From the NCBI GenBank assembly GCA_030674185.1, contig JAPXFY010000015.1, forward strand, positions 24,326,005 through 24,390,004: DNA of 64,000 bases, read 5' to 3'. This document shows positions 13,116 through 23,963 of this stretch, in pieces. Within the stretch, counting starts at the first letter, position 1. Each line of letters starts with the position of its first letter. The notes beneath the pieces are model-generated. The model did not search any database. It was given only the letters and a program-made list of their open reading frames with translations, and was not told the origin of the DNA. A program made the translations under genes and the position numbers. This stretch comes from Monoplex corrugatus. Lineage: Eukaryota > Mollusca > Gastropoda > Littorinimorpha > Ranellidae.

Positions 13116-13306
13116 TTAACCCTTTGACTCCCGCACCCCAGTCCACCTGCATCCTGCAATATCAATCATGCTAGCAAAGCAAAAGCTTAACCTTTTGACT
13201 CCCTCACCTTATCCACCAGCTTCCTGCAGGAAGCTGGTGAAGGTGAGGGAGTTAAACGGTTAAGTTTTTGCAGTTGTTGGATAGGGTGCGGGAGTCAAAA
13301 GGTTAA
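13116..13306. repeat. Nested inverted repeat (MITE- or foldback-like)
   Basis: The outer arms pair ttaaccctttgactcccgca at 13116 with its near complement ending ggttaa at 13306. An inner, almost perfect hairpin occupies 13187-13263, from ttaaccttttgactccctca to gttaaacggttaa, centred on ttcctgcaggaa. Both levels share the TTAACC...GGTTAA ends. No ORF. TTAA-like termini suggest a small non-autonomous DNA transposon, but no autonomous partner was seen. Confidence 0.8.
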
Positions 13307-13349
13307 TACATGATATGTTGTACTAATACTGGTATAATGAGAAAATGCG

Positions 13350-13440
13350 TTCATGCTCACGCACGAACGCGCGCGCACGCACACGCATGCACACACACGC
13401 GCGCGTGCACGTACGCACAAACACCCAAATGCGCGCGGGA
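13350..13440. repeat. Alternating CA/CG-rich simple repeat
   Basis: Purine-pyrimidine alternating CGCGCA/CACG repeats of about 85 bp. From here to 15139 there is no recognisable gene, only short simple repeats (for example CTG/CTA near 14380-14415 and a C homopolymer near 14690). Confidence 0.8.
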
Positions 13441-15139
13441 GCGCTCGTGCAAGACCAGATTAATTCCGGCCAATCAAATCGATGCTATTCATAAATCATT
13501 CAACGACAAACGGAACAGAAGGGGTACTGTAAGGAAAACGAATATAAGAGAACTGCGAAGAGAATAAAGAAAAATCAATCATATCGCGAGCAGTCCAAAC
13601 AGGAATAATTCCGAGGTGACCCTGTAAATCGATCAGAACCGAGCGACAGGGAAAGCAAGACGGACCAAGTTTCATTCTGTTTGCCATGAAAAACAAATAA
13701 TGGTTGATCAAATGTGTTGGCGACGGACGCTGACTTAGCGTATGGTTCAATGAGTGCAAAGAAGGTGTAAAGCTTTAAGATCTTGGTGCTGTCGCCTCGT
13801 GTATTGATATTTCCTGAACAACTGTGTAATGTTATTTCCTGAACGATTCAATGGCTGTGGAGACGAACGCAAATCAACGCTTCTTCTGTCATTATACGAG
13901 GCCAATAACAATGGCGATGATAATAAAAACAATTACAATAACATCACCATTACTACTTTTACTGTTCATGATATTTGTCTCTCGTCTTCATTTTAACGGA
14001 CAGAAACCAGTACAACACAGTCACACGCGAGATATTTGTTTAGTTTTGTCGAGTACTTTAGACCAGACAGTTAAATTCTGTCAACTAAAAGATCTATTTT
14101 GTCGCCTTGTATTTGTTTGTGTATACTTTGAAAGGGGGACAACCATGCTTTCCCTCGCTTGGGCTGTGACCATATACTCACATTTAGTCTACAGTTTACA
14201 GTTATGTTATAAGCTTACAAAACATAAGTAAACTCAGAGACTACGCATATATCAAGACAAACTCATCAGTAATCGTTTAAGACAAAGAGAGTCAATGCTA
14301 AAATGGGGATCGTGAGAAAACAAGATAATCATCATATTATAGTAGACATCATAACTCCTCCTCCTACTATTAGGCTACTACTACCACGACTACTACTACT
14401 GCTGCTGCTGCTGCTGATTTCACCACTACTAGTGATTATCGTTATCATTTTTCAACATCCTCCTCCCCTTTCTCCTCCTAATTAGAATGATTTGCCAGAC
14501 AATATTTTACGGAGTCAGAGAAACGTAGTGTGTTAATCCAAAAGATCTGACACGCATTCTAAAGCATGAAGGCGTCTTGTCAGTGGTCAATGGCTATAGT
14601 TACATTGATCAGACCGTGAATTACTGACACAGTGTCACTACATAAAATGATGGCTTTTTTCAGCACAGGAGAAAACAACAACAACAACCCCCCCCCCCCC
14701 TCCAACTAATTCAATGTATCGAAGAAGCTGCTCATGAATGCTGACTGTTTGTGCAGACAGTAGCATGAAAATAGTGTTACTGCCATATTCCTAGGACTCA
14801 GAACACACTATTTTGGGATTTTATTCAAAGTGGAGAAGAGGAAATAAGTACCATAAAGCATAAATGTCACTCTGATTCAGAAGCAGAAGCATGTTACTTT
14901 ATCTAATTAACCTCAGAGAAATGTTTCTAAATTAGATCTATTCACATGTTGTGTTTGTGTTTTTCAGGCCCGCCAGGGAAACACAGTTATACAACTGACG
15001 AACAATTTTAAGCACAGTCTCCTGCAATATATGAACTTGAAGTTTATTATTCTTGCAAAATATGACTGACTGAAAAAATGTCATGATAATAAAGTAATAT
15101 CAGTAAAACACAAGCCTGCGAGTTTTGGGGTCCATCAAA

Positions 15140-15472
15140 ATGTTACGAATACAGGCTTTCATTAAATATTTTTCTTTCGTGGTATTTGTGAATTTGCAAG
15201 CAGTTCATGCTGCTGAGTATAGATCCTGGTACTGGGAGGCTCGGTTTAATGCTAGACTGAACGGTCATGTGATCAGCAGTCACCTGGGTATGTCTGTCCT
15301 TGCTTGCTTGTCACACTGCGGAAGCATGCCCGGATGTCGTACGGTGAATTTTAAACATCAAGATGGCGCCTGCGAACTGAGCGAAGCAGACGATCGGTGG
15401 ATGGACATCGCCTCACCCGATTCTGATCCGACGTTCGCTTACTACAGACGAAGAATTCATAACTATTCAATG
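15140..15472 (+). CDS. PAN/CTLD secreted protein, exon 1 (signal peptide and PAN/apple-like domain)
   Basis: The first coding exon starts at the ATG of MLRIQAFIKYF. A hydrophobic stretch (YFSFVVFVNLQAVHA) fits a signal peptide cleaved near residue 24. The rest resembles a PAN/apple domain, with clustered cysteines in LACLSHCGSMPGCRTVNF and DGACELSEADD, the pattern C-x3-C-x5-C-x11-C seen in molluscan PAN proteins. The exon ends at a good donor, AATG|GTATGAG, in phase 0. The predicted product is extracellular and may act in recognition or adhesion, which is inferred from the domain and not shown. No promoter was identified. The next exon is 5.4 kb away because a Harbinger transposon occupies the intron. 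Confidence 0.75.
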
Positions 15473-16210
15473 GTATGAGTTTCTCCTTTCCTTTTTCCGT
15501 GTCTTCTTTGTCTGTCTGTCTGTCTGTTATACAGAGGAAATTGAGTAAGTTTATGAATCGAATGAGCAACATCAGTTGAACATGATCATAAACATGTTTA
15601 TGATGATAATCATAAAGTCAGCCATGATTGTCACCGTGATTGTAAAAATTTGCAAGTCTCGCCTACATGGCACGAATACATTTGTATGTGTATTTACGAT
15701 TGCATGCATGCAGTATCACGGCTCCCCTAATACTTTTATGGCTCATTTCCATTCATTTATTGATATCTATTGTTTATTATTTATAAGTATTTCAGTGAAG
15801 ATCCTCCATGAGCGAGGGTTGGACAGCGGATGTAAACATTTTTATGTGCTTATGCCACTACCATCGAAAAAACCAAACTGTTGTTCTCTTTCTTTCTCTC
15901 TATGTCTGGGCAATGGCTGGATGTAAAATATATTATTTTGCTTATGCCACTACCTTCAGATTTCTTTTTTGCCTCTCTCCCTGTACTTGTCTCTTACTCT
16001 CTGTCACTGTGACTGACTTGACTGTGTCAAATGGCTTTACTGTACTCAAGAATGATGCTAAAGAGTTCCATTACTGATTGGGACTGCGCGTGACGTGTCT
16101 GATAAAAAAGAAGAAGAAGGAAAAAAAAAAAGAAACTGAGCAACAACCGCAGTGAGGCATCCGCAAGGTGAATAAGACTTTACTGTGTTGTTATCATAGT
16201 TACAGTATTA

Positions 16211-16320
16211 AGGCCCGTTTATACAGAGCGCGAACGCGAACGCGCAACGCGAACGAACGCGACGCGACTTTTTAGCAGTTCAGCCATTCAAATAGAGCGC
16301 GAACACGAACGCGGAAAACC
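16211..16320 (+). repeat. Left Harbinger terminus with two TIR-like units
   Basis: The outer TIR (16211 onward, ATACAGAGCGCGAACGCG core) is followed near 16290-16318 by a second, degraded copy (ATAGAGCGCGAACACGAACG, then CGGAAAACCG). GCGAACGC hexamer-type repeats fill the subterminal part. The right end shows the same doubling. Confidence 0.75.
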
Positions 16321-16388
16321 GTCGACGGCTTTCGAGGCGGATCGCCTTTTTCTTGTTGTGAGAGTTAAAATTTGGTCATTTTGGAATC

Positions 16389-16690
16389 ATGGCACAGGCA
16401 GAGTCAGACACGGAGGAGATTATAGCTCTGTATTTATACACAAAACAGCGTAGAAAGAGAAAGAGGCGTGTGTCAGTGCATGAAATTTTACAGAGAAGAA
16501 GTGAATATGGAGAGTACCACCACCTCGTCCAAGAACTGCATTTTCATCCTGCAAAATTCCAGCAATATTTTCGAATGACTGAGGAGCGATTTGACTACAT
16601 TTTGGAATTAATTCGAGACGACATTTGCAAACAAGATACTAATTGGAAGAAGGCCATCACCCCAAGAGAACGACTGGCCATTTGTTTGAG
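16389..16690 (+). CDS. Harbinger transposase (HARBI1-like), exon 1
   Basis: Starts at ATG 16389 (MAQAESDTEEIIALYLY) and encodes the N-terminal region of a Harbinger nuclease, including a basic KQRRKRKRR stretch and FRMTEERFDYILELI, the helix-rich region that precedes the DDE domain in this family. It ends TTTGAG|GTAAGT in phase 2. Joined to 18181-19102 it gives 407 codons plus stop with no internal stop, a normal length for a Harbinger transposase. The protein would cut and rejoin transposon ends in the nucleus, normally with its MADF/Myb-like partner. Confidence 0.88.
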
Positions 16691-16864
16691 GTAAGTAAAG
16701 TTTTAGTGTTTTCCCTATACCAAGTTAATTTTGGATCTGCAATGTTTATATTTGAGTGGGAAATACTGTAGCAGACACACATTGACAAGGATGGAAAAAT
16801 AATTTTTAAGACTTTCAAAAGTGGAGTATAGATAGAAACCTGTAAGTGGGCTACCTCCATCATG

Positions 16865-16924
16865 AAAGAAGAAGAAGAAGAAGAAGAAGGAGAAGAAGAA
16901 GAAGAAGAAGAAGAAGAAGAAGAA
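16865..16924. repeat. (GAA)n microsatellite in the transposase intron
   Basis: About 20 GAA triplets with one GGA interruption, inside the intron between the two transposase exons (16691-18180). Confidence 0.95.
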
Positions 16925-18180
16925 ACAAAAGGTTCAAACTATATTGATCCATCCGTGTAAAATTATGATTAAAAGATTGTAATTATACAATGCATTCGTT
17001 AACTAAAATAATACTTGAATAGCATTTCAAACATTTATTATGTATGCGTGTGTTCAGTGCAGTAAATCGTTATAACAGGTTTGAGTGAAAAAGAACCATT
17101 TGTAAAAAGAATCATAATTATTGTACTATCGATTATTTATCGATTCAAATGTCCAAAATGAAAATAATTACAGTTTGTTCCATCGAATCTTGTGATTAAA
17201 ACAGTTCAAAATGAAGAAAATAATAATTTCTTTCCCATCGAATCTTTATGAAAACAGTTCAAATGTTCAAAATTAGCATAAACACTGTTGTGTGTTTCTC
17301 ATTTTGTTTAGCAATATTTTCCTAAATCAAGAACTTGCCATCTGCAAATTAAAATTCTAATAACTCAAAGAACCAAAGACACCCTTGTGGTCATCACGAT
17401 CACTGAGAGTCCAAAAACTGGGTGTATGACTGGAAGCCCTGAAAGGTTGATTCCAAGTTGCTGCTGACAGTGTGTTGGCTGCCCATTGGCTGCATGTCAG
17501 GCGCAGGAGATGTCATCAAACGGGTGGATGTCAAATTCGGACGTTCCCTCATGGACTGCATGTCAAATGGTGTCGTCATTTGAGGGAAGCAGCACTGCAT
17601 TTCCGCTTCATGTACGATGCTATGTATTTTGAACTTGACCTCGGCCCGTTTATGCAGGTAGCTTTCTGATTGTTCCGGCCATTGACTGAAGGAATAAATC
17701 CACATCATCTTGCTTTTCCTCTGTTTTCTCAGGAGTACGTGACTTCTTCTTCAAATACCGACATAAGGTGGCGTCCAAATCATCCTGAGTGCGCTTTTGT
17801 TTTCGCTTGGACGTGGACTGACTTGAGGAGGCAACACTGGTGTTCAATGGTGTAACTGGACGATCCTGTCGTGGCTGGAAGTCAGATATTTGACTTGCAT
17901 CATCTTCTTCGTCAGTGAAGTTGTCTGGTTGCAATGGGTCCTCATCTGATCCCTCTGCCAAGTTGCTGCTGGTGGGTCTGTCACCCAAGTAGGGGGTTAG
18001 AAAGGACAGAGCTTTTGCGTACTTGTATTCCTTCACTGATTTAGCTGCATCCCCGCTCTGACATTTCAGCTTCCTTCGATATTTACAAAAGCCATCACGC
18101 ACATTCTTCCAACGAGTTTCCACTTCTTTACCTGAAACAGAAATGCAGATCTCTATTAATTTTTTTATTTTTGCTTTCAG

Positions 18181-19102
18181 GTTCTTGACAACGGGGGATT
18201 CCTACCATACCATAGCATCGAGTTACCGTGTGGGGGTTGCCACAGTGGCGACAATCGTACGTGAAGTATGCGAGGCGATTTGGGTTCAACTACAACCAAT
18301 TCATCTACCTCAGCCAACTGAAGAAATGTGGCGGCAAACTGAAAGTGGATTTCGTGAAAGATGGCAGTTCCCAAACTGCATTGGTGCTTTAGATGGAAAG
18401 CACGTATTGATTCAGGCGCCTCCCTGTTCAGGAAGTAAATACTTCAATTACAAAAAATCTTTCTCAATCGTTCTTCTGGCCCTCGTTGATTATCGGTATC
18501 GCTTTACATTTGTGGATATTGGTTCATACGGGTCAAACAGTGATTCTGGCATTTTCAAAAACACTGCATTGTTTCGAAAGATGGAAAACAAAACGCTTGC
18601 TATACCGGATGACAAACCATTGATCGTGGATGATCAACCCTGTCCTCATGTAATAGTAGGAATTGAAGGTTTCCCGCTCATGACCAATTTGATGCGCCCG
18701 TATCCAGGTTCTGATCTGAATGATGCAAAGCGGATATATAATTACAGATTATCGCGAGCAAGGAGAATCTCCGAAAACGCGTTTGGCATACTGGCAAATC
18801 GGTGGAGGATGTATCACAGAAAACTCTCTCTGTCACCTGAAAATGTGGACTGTGCTGTGAAAGCAACCATAGTTTTACATAACATGCTGTGTGGTGAAAT
18901 TGATGAGGTCGGTGCACACAGGGCTGACGTTGAGACCATGACAACAGACATCCACGATGGTGTATTGAGGCCTTTCAGTCGAGAAGGACATCGACCCAGT
19001 AATGCAGCCATTGAGGTGCGAGAACATTTCAAAAACTACTTCGTCTCCCCAGCAGGAGCAGTCACATGGCAAATGGAAGCATGCTTTGGACATGCTAATT
19101 AG
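18181..19102 (+). CDS. Harbinger transposase (HARBI1-like), exon 2 with DDE catalytic domain
   Basis: The acceptor TTTTGCTTTCAG|GTTC restores the phase left by exon 1 (L-R-F-L-T-T-G-D-S-Y). It encodes the DDE_Tnp_4-type nuclease. In the spliced protein the presumed catalytic residues are D172 (GALDGKH), D222 (SNSDSGIF) and E299 (SENAFGIL), all present. Family hallmarks CIGALDGKHV, LALVDYRYRFTFVDIG, SRARRISENAFGILANRWR and VLHNML are intact. It stops at 19102. With exon 1 this is a potentially functional transposase, though whether it is transcribed cannot be seen here. It shares its intron and 3' flank with the antisense MADF gene. Confidence 0.93.
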
Positions 19103-19398
19103 GACATAGACATGCACCCACGCCGGCAGAGGACGTTTTAAACAAAGTGTGACAACAGTCAATTTCCCCAAAGAAGATAATATCATTCACAGCTCTCTGT
19201 CTAGACGTTAATGACAAGAACAGATAGACAAACAGACAGACAGATTGCCTGTATTCATTAATGCAGTGTTTATTGTACTTCCTGTGTATCAGATCTGTCA
19301 GTGCGGAACGCAGACTTTATCGTAATTCCATTTCTTTCAGATCTAAAATGGTGTCATTATGAAGACTGCTGACATGAAAGTTAAAACGTGTTTAATTA

Positions 19399-19505
19399 AC
19401 GAAGTGACTATTCGTAGTACTAGATCTAGATCTAAGTACTACGAATAGGGAAAAACATGCGAAGTGACTATTCGTAGTACTAGATCTAGATCTGGATTAG
19501 ATCTA
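19399..19505. repeat. Palindromic repeat block rich in AGATCT inside Harbinger
   Basis: attcgtagtactagatcta pairs with its complement ending agtactacgaat (about 19410-19449). The left half is repeated at 19460-19495, followed by several tagatctagatc words. Related pieces (agtactacgaatagggaaaa) recur near 19646. It lies between the transposase stop and the MADF exon and looks like a nested repeat or hairpin insertion. Confidence 0.75.
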
Positions 19506-19524
19506 GATCTTCTAGATCTAGAAT

Positions 19525-19632
19525 CGGGAGGATTTAGGGTTAGGTTAGAATCTAGTGATTAGGGTTTGGTTTTAGGGTTAGGGTGGTGTTTTAGGTGATA
19601 GGTTAGGGTTTCTAGGGTTAGGGTTTGGGATA
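19525..19632. repeat. Degenerate TTAGGG telomere-like repeats inside Harbinger
   Basis: Motifs ttagggttagg, gattagggtttgg, tttagggttagggtgg, gttagggtttc and tagggttagggtttggg occur in about 100 bp. TTAGGG is the usual metazoan telomere unit. Here it is interstitial and interrupted. Confidence 0.8.
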
Positions 19633-20166
19633 TCTTCTAATCTATAAGTACTACGAATAGGGAAAAACATGGCTTTTGGCCTATTGGTAGTACTACTACG
19701 AACAGGGCTTGCCTTAATTAATGAATTGGTCCATACAGTTATGTTATTTTCTTTTAAAGTTCCATACCATTGTTGAAACAGGCAAAATAAATTGAAATTA
19801 ATTTCAATCACATACCTGTCAGTCCAACTTTCTCTCCAATTCGCTTCCAAATAATTATCTTTCTTTTTTACTGTCTCTTTGTAAGCTTTTTCAGCTTTGT
19901 CGAACAAAACCGAATTCTTTGCAACTTCTAAAATCAAAACTTCCGTTTTATCCATTGTCTCGGCATCGGCCATACCCTACAAGCAAAGTAGACTAGATCT
20001 GCATAGGAAAAGCCATGCCTACAAGTTTCTATTTTCGGAAATGATGCAAGGGAGGTGGTACTAGCTGATTGGTTGATACAACTTGATAGCAAGAAAGCCG
20101 CCGCGGCGTTCTGAAAAATTCGCTCTGGAGGCAATCTCGGCGGTCGACCGCGCGAACAAATATTTG

Positions 20167-20277
20167 TTCGCGTTCGCGTTCGCGCTCTGTATGAACAGGG
20201 CCTCTAAAAATGACTTGGGAATTCCAGGACGAAAAACCGCGTTCGCGTTCGCGTTCGCGCTCTGTATAAACGGGCCT
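20167..20277 (-). repeat. Right Harbinger terminus with duplicated TIR
   Basis: The outermost TIR (gcgttcgcgctctgtataaa, then cgggcct, ending 20277) is preceded by a second close copy ending ctctgtatgaacagggcct near 20204, with GTTCGC tandem repeats in both. Both TIR copies face the same way, which suggests duplicated or nested ends. Confidence 0.8.
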
Positions 20278-20754
20278 TTACCAGTGAACTCAGCTCAGCC
20301 GTTTTTTTTATCAGTCTCTGCCCGTCTGTCTGTTTTGTCTCTGTCTCAGTCACTCTTTCTCCCCCCCTCCCCCCCTCCCCCCCCCCCCGTCTCTCCCTCT
20401 CTCTTTGTATATGTGTTTACAGATGTGTACCGTGTACCAGAAAGACTGAATAAACCGTCTTCCAACTGTTCGCAAGAAGACACCGTCTGTCAGCCACACT
20501 AGAGACCTGTCATGGTCAAATACGCTTAGTCTTCATATAATAGTGCTGTTTCAACGTGATTTCCGTACTTGTGAACGTGCACATGCAAACCATATGTGTG
20601 TTGGGGGGGGGGGGGTAGGGGTGGGATGTCTGTAGAAGGCTTGTATGTATATGTTAGTGTGTGAGCGGTAAGTGACGTGCGTATTTGTATGTGCGTGCGT
20701 GCGTACATATGTGCGTGTGTTATGTGTATGTGTAGTCTCTGTCTCTCCCTTGTG

Positions 20755-20756
20755 GT

Positions 20757-20811
<55 letters not shown>

Positions 20812-20822
20812 GGAGACAGAGA
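20755..20822. repeat. (GT)n(GA)n microsatellite
   Basis: (GT)n passes into (GA)n about 40 bp upstream of the 22-nt microexon of the PAN/CTLD gene. Confidence 0.95.
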
Positions 20823-20861
20823 GAATCACATTTGAGTGGACACTTATCTTTTTTCTTTCAG

Positions 20862-20883
20862 AATATACATGATGCACATGTCC
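20862..20883 (+). CDS. PAN/CTLD secreted protein, exon 2 (22-nt microexon)
   Basis: A strong pyrimidine tract and acceptor (ATCTTTTTTCTTTCAG) and a consensus donor (GTGAGT) bound 22 nt that read N-I-H-D-A-H-V plus one base. It accepts phase 0 from exon 1 and gives phase 1, which is exactly what exon 3 at 23964 needs. Without it exons 1 and 3 do not join in frame. The evidence is splice signals plus phase arithmetic. There is no domain homology in so short a piece. Confidence 0.6.
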
Positions 20884-21599
20884 GTGAGTACAAAAGTTGT
20901 TCATACATTAAGAACTATATCACAGCTCATTGGTAAGATTTTTATGCACATTTTCGAATTGGAAGTTTTAAAAGAGAATATAGGGCAGGTTTGCGGAAAG
21001 ACAAGCGATGACATATCCAGTAAGGTCAAAGATAGTTCCATAAATCCAAACTGGATACATGCACAACATCAAATATGCACGTTAAACTCACTTAAAGATT
21101 CTGTTAGTCATGTCAGTAATCCGTGACTTATGGAAACATGAAAACGCCCAGCATACATGCCCACTGAAGACTGAGTATATATATAGACTGTGCAGCAACC
21201 TGCTGTCTGACCAGTATGGCCAAAACAACATACATACATGCATCCGAGAAAAATATTAAATGTCGAGGAGAAAAGAAAGGAGAAAAAAAACTGGTCCTGT
21301 GTGAAGTGATGTGGTCGAGACCTCGCTGTTCTGGGATCAGCTTTTTCAGGGTAAGTCGCTTTGCTCTCCCTCGCTGCTTTACCTTCCCAAACTCTAAACA
21401 GGGTCATGTGGCCATTCACAACTGGGCGAAGTAGAGGCAACTTGCACAGATTTCCGCGTCAGGCTCGAATCCGTGCTTTCTAATTGGAAGGCAGGAGTTT
21501 TACCTGACACAAGCAAGGCCTCACTTTTCAATAAGGACTTGAGAGAAGACAAAAAAAATTGACAGTATAACAGTATCAGCAGCAAAAACTTAGGAAACA

Positions 21600-21830
21600 G
21601 TAACAGAAGTAATAGTAGTAGAAATATTTGTATTGTGCGTCTAGTATGTATTGTGACCTCCCTACCACCCTTGCTGCTTTCTCGATAATATTGTTTAGTC
21701 CATTTCTATCTTGGAAACATTGCTGTGCCCACAAGTAAGTCCAGAGGTCGGCACACTTGAGGAATAAATATCTGTCTAAGTAGTAATCGTTCCACCCATG
21801 CTCTGCCTGATCATCCATGTGAGCCTTGAT
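21600..21830 (-). mobile_element. LINE reverse-transcriptase thumb remnant
   Basis: The minus strand reads QQCFQDRNGLNNIIEKAARVVG, then RSQYILDAQY. The D-R-N-x-L-N-x-I-I-x-K-A-x-x-V-V-G pattern is the RT C-terminal block of several LINE families. It is short and without the catalytic region. The clade is uncertain. Confidence 0.45.
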
Positions 21831-21879
21831 ACACGCCTCGATTACGCAAACAATGTCGGAGGGCCGGGCGCCAGTGGCG

Positions 21880-23815
21880 GTCTTCTAGACTAGAATTTTA
21901 CCGTCAGATTTATCTGTCTATGCGCAAGAAGATGATTAAGTTGCTTACTAAAGCAAAAAGTTATTACTTTTCCTCACAAATTCTTTCAGCCAAAACCACA
22001 AAAACTGTGTTTTCATCATATCTGATTTACTTGGCACTGAGAAATCAGCTCCTCTGCCATCAAATATTAGTCTAGAAAATCTCCTCTCTACCTTTCCCAC
22101 ATATTTCTCCACAAAGATTCTTAATATGCATACCAAACTTGACTCAGCTCCCTTTCATCCAACTCTTCCACGACTCTCCATTTACAGGCACTCCTCTCCT
22201 CAATTTTCACCCAGTGTCTGAGACTGAGATCTTTAAGATATTCAGAGAAATGTTTCAGATCTTGTGAACTCTTTTCACAAACTTACCAGCAACTTTTTCC
22301 ACCAATCACTTCCATCAGTTTTTCTTTGGTCTCAGGAGTCCTCTCTTCTGCTTTCAAGACTGCTGTAATCTGGCCACTTCTCAAGGAAATAATCTCGATC
22401 CCAATGACCTTAAAATTATAGACCTATATTATATCTCCCATTTCTGTCCAAGCTGCCTTAAAAAAAGTGATATTGAATGACTAAATCATCTTAGATCATC
22501 TCCACTGTCTTTACCACTCGGCCTATCTGGCAAACCACATTACAGAAACAGCTCTCGTTCACATAGTCATTGAACTTCTTCTTGCTTCTGATGCTGGTAA
22601 AATTTCTCTCCTAATACTCTTCTATCTGTCTGCTGCCTTTGATGCCATTGACCATTCCATTCTTCTCCTTCGTCTTGAACATGCTTTGGGAATAAAAGGT
22701 ACTGCTTTTTCTTGGTTCTCCTCCTATCTCTCTGACCGCTTTAAGTCAATTCTAGTCAACGAATATCAGTCTCTGTGTGTTAAGCTTTCTTGCGGAGTTC
22801 CTCAGGGTTCTTTGCTAGGGTTTGCCCTGTTCACCCTTTATACCTCACCCCTAGCCACCATCATCACCCAGCATGACATGAAACATTTTTACTTGAGAAT
22901 AGCACCACCCCAGAAATATCACTTCCCTTATCTCAAAGCTAGCTGCTACGGTGATATTCAGAAGTAGATGCATAAAACAAACTTGTTAAATGGTGATAAA
23001 ACCAAAGCCATGCTTGTAGGCACCAAAAACAAACTTGGCTCTGTTACACTGGATACCATACAGCTGGGTAACATCATTTCCGTCTGATTTTGTCGAAGAA
23101 CCAGTGTGTTACCTTAAACAACACTTTATGCAGAAGTTTTTGACCCAGACCTGCTACTGTCAGATTCGGCGCACTGTTACATTCGAAGATATCTTTCAAC
23201 TGAGGCTGTATCTCTCATTTTGTCTCGTCTTGATTACTGTAAAGGTCTTCTTATGAACTACCAGCTTCTTCTCTGCTCTGTCTGTAACGCGTACAAAACA
23301 CTGCTGCTCGTCTTAACCGTAGAAAGAAAAATGTTTTATCATGTCGGTCTTCTCGTTCACTATCTGCACTGTTGCCTGTTTTTTAAACAGAATTGAATAT
23401 ATGTTGAATACCTTGCGTTATAAATCTGTTCATTAGTCTGTTCCATGTTATCGTTGTGACAACATCAGTATTTGCATGTTATCCCGCACCTTGTGCTCAG
23501 CTTCAGATACTCTTTTCTTTCAAGTTCCTAGAATTGTTGGTCAGCATTCATTTGCTGTTTCAGGACCGTCTGCCTACAATAGACTTCCATTCTCCCTTCG
23601 CCTAACACCTACCATTTCTGCTTTTAAATCCAGTTTGAAAACCCACCTCTTTTCCCGATAGTAAATTCAACAACTGTCTCTTTCCCTCAGTTTGTGTAGG
23701 CCTTTTTTTGCATATTGTATGTTGTGTTGATCGCATGCATATGTCTGGTGCGTGAGTGTACTTTAGATTTGGCGCCATACAAATACTGTAATCATAATTA
23801 TTACTATTACTTGGA
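21880..23815 (+). mobile_element. CR1/Rex-like LINE, 5'-truncated and decayed, in intron 2
   Basis: Shifting frames give LLSSGVLSSAFKTAV, STETALVHIVIELLLASDAGKIS, LSAAFDAIDHSILLLRLEHALG (RT motif A), [22 protein letters not shown] (motif B) and the C-terminus PSAYNRLPFSLRLTPTISAFKS, with LKTHLFSR* at 23661. The catalytic YADD has been lost (HFYLRIA). A 3' UTR ends in a ttggcgccatacaaatactg motif and a short ATT-type tail near 23770-23810. The same family is present on the minus strand at 49755-51235. Many frameshifts. Non-functional. Confidence 0.88.
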
Positions 23816-23963
23816 GTTGGAACAGAAAGTATAGCGCCTGAATATATGTACGTATACTTGTAATCATTATGTGAATTTGATATCATGTTATAATGAGGTT
23901 ACCTCAAATCTCAGTTTTGTCTATATTTTTTGTGAGACGTCTCTCGCAACTGACTCTTTGCAG

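Larger units (their letters stand above)
17400..19973 (-). pseudogene. Harbinger accessory protein with MADF and BESS-like domains, two frameshifts
   Basis: Exon 1 (about 19973 down to 19816) begins MADAETMDKTEVLILEVAKN and covers the first half of a MADF (Myb/SANT-like) DNA-binding domain. Its donor is CAG|GTATGT. The acceptor TTTCAG at 18132 starts exon 2, which finishes MADF (GKEVETRWKNVRDGFCKYRRK) and ends in a BESS-like helix (DDVDLFLQSMAGTIRKLPA...EVKFKIHSIVHEAEM) and a Gln/Pro/Met-rich tail to the stop at 17400. Two one-base lesions break it. An extra base in the T run at 19829-19831 prevents in-frame joining (without it the reading would pass WREVGLTGKEV). A missing base near 17651 puts a stop after KLPA. 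Both are single-base indels, so sequencing error is possible. Confidence 0.8.
16211..20277 (+). mobile_element. PIF/Harbinger DNA transposon, complete, in intron 1
   Basis: Terminal inverted repeats start AGGCCCGTTTATACAGAGCG on the left (16211) and are matched on the right by the complement ending CGGGCCT (20277). TTA flanks both sides (16208-16210 and 20278-20280), the 3-bp TTA/TAA target duplication typical of PIF/Harbinger. It carries the two usual genes: a HARBI1-like DDE transposase (plus strand, two exons) and a MADF/Myb-like accessory gene (minus strand). The minus-strand exon lies inside the transposase intron. The element is 4,067 bp and inserted in the same orientation as the host gene. 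The DDE nuclease looks intact and the partner gene does not. Confidence 0.93.

Noticed and set aside
21440..21520. tRNA-like B box around gctcgaatccg
   Set aside because: The word is nearly self-complementary, so it matches in both orientations, and no A box at the right distance was convincing.
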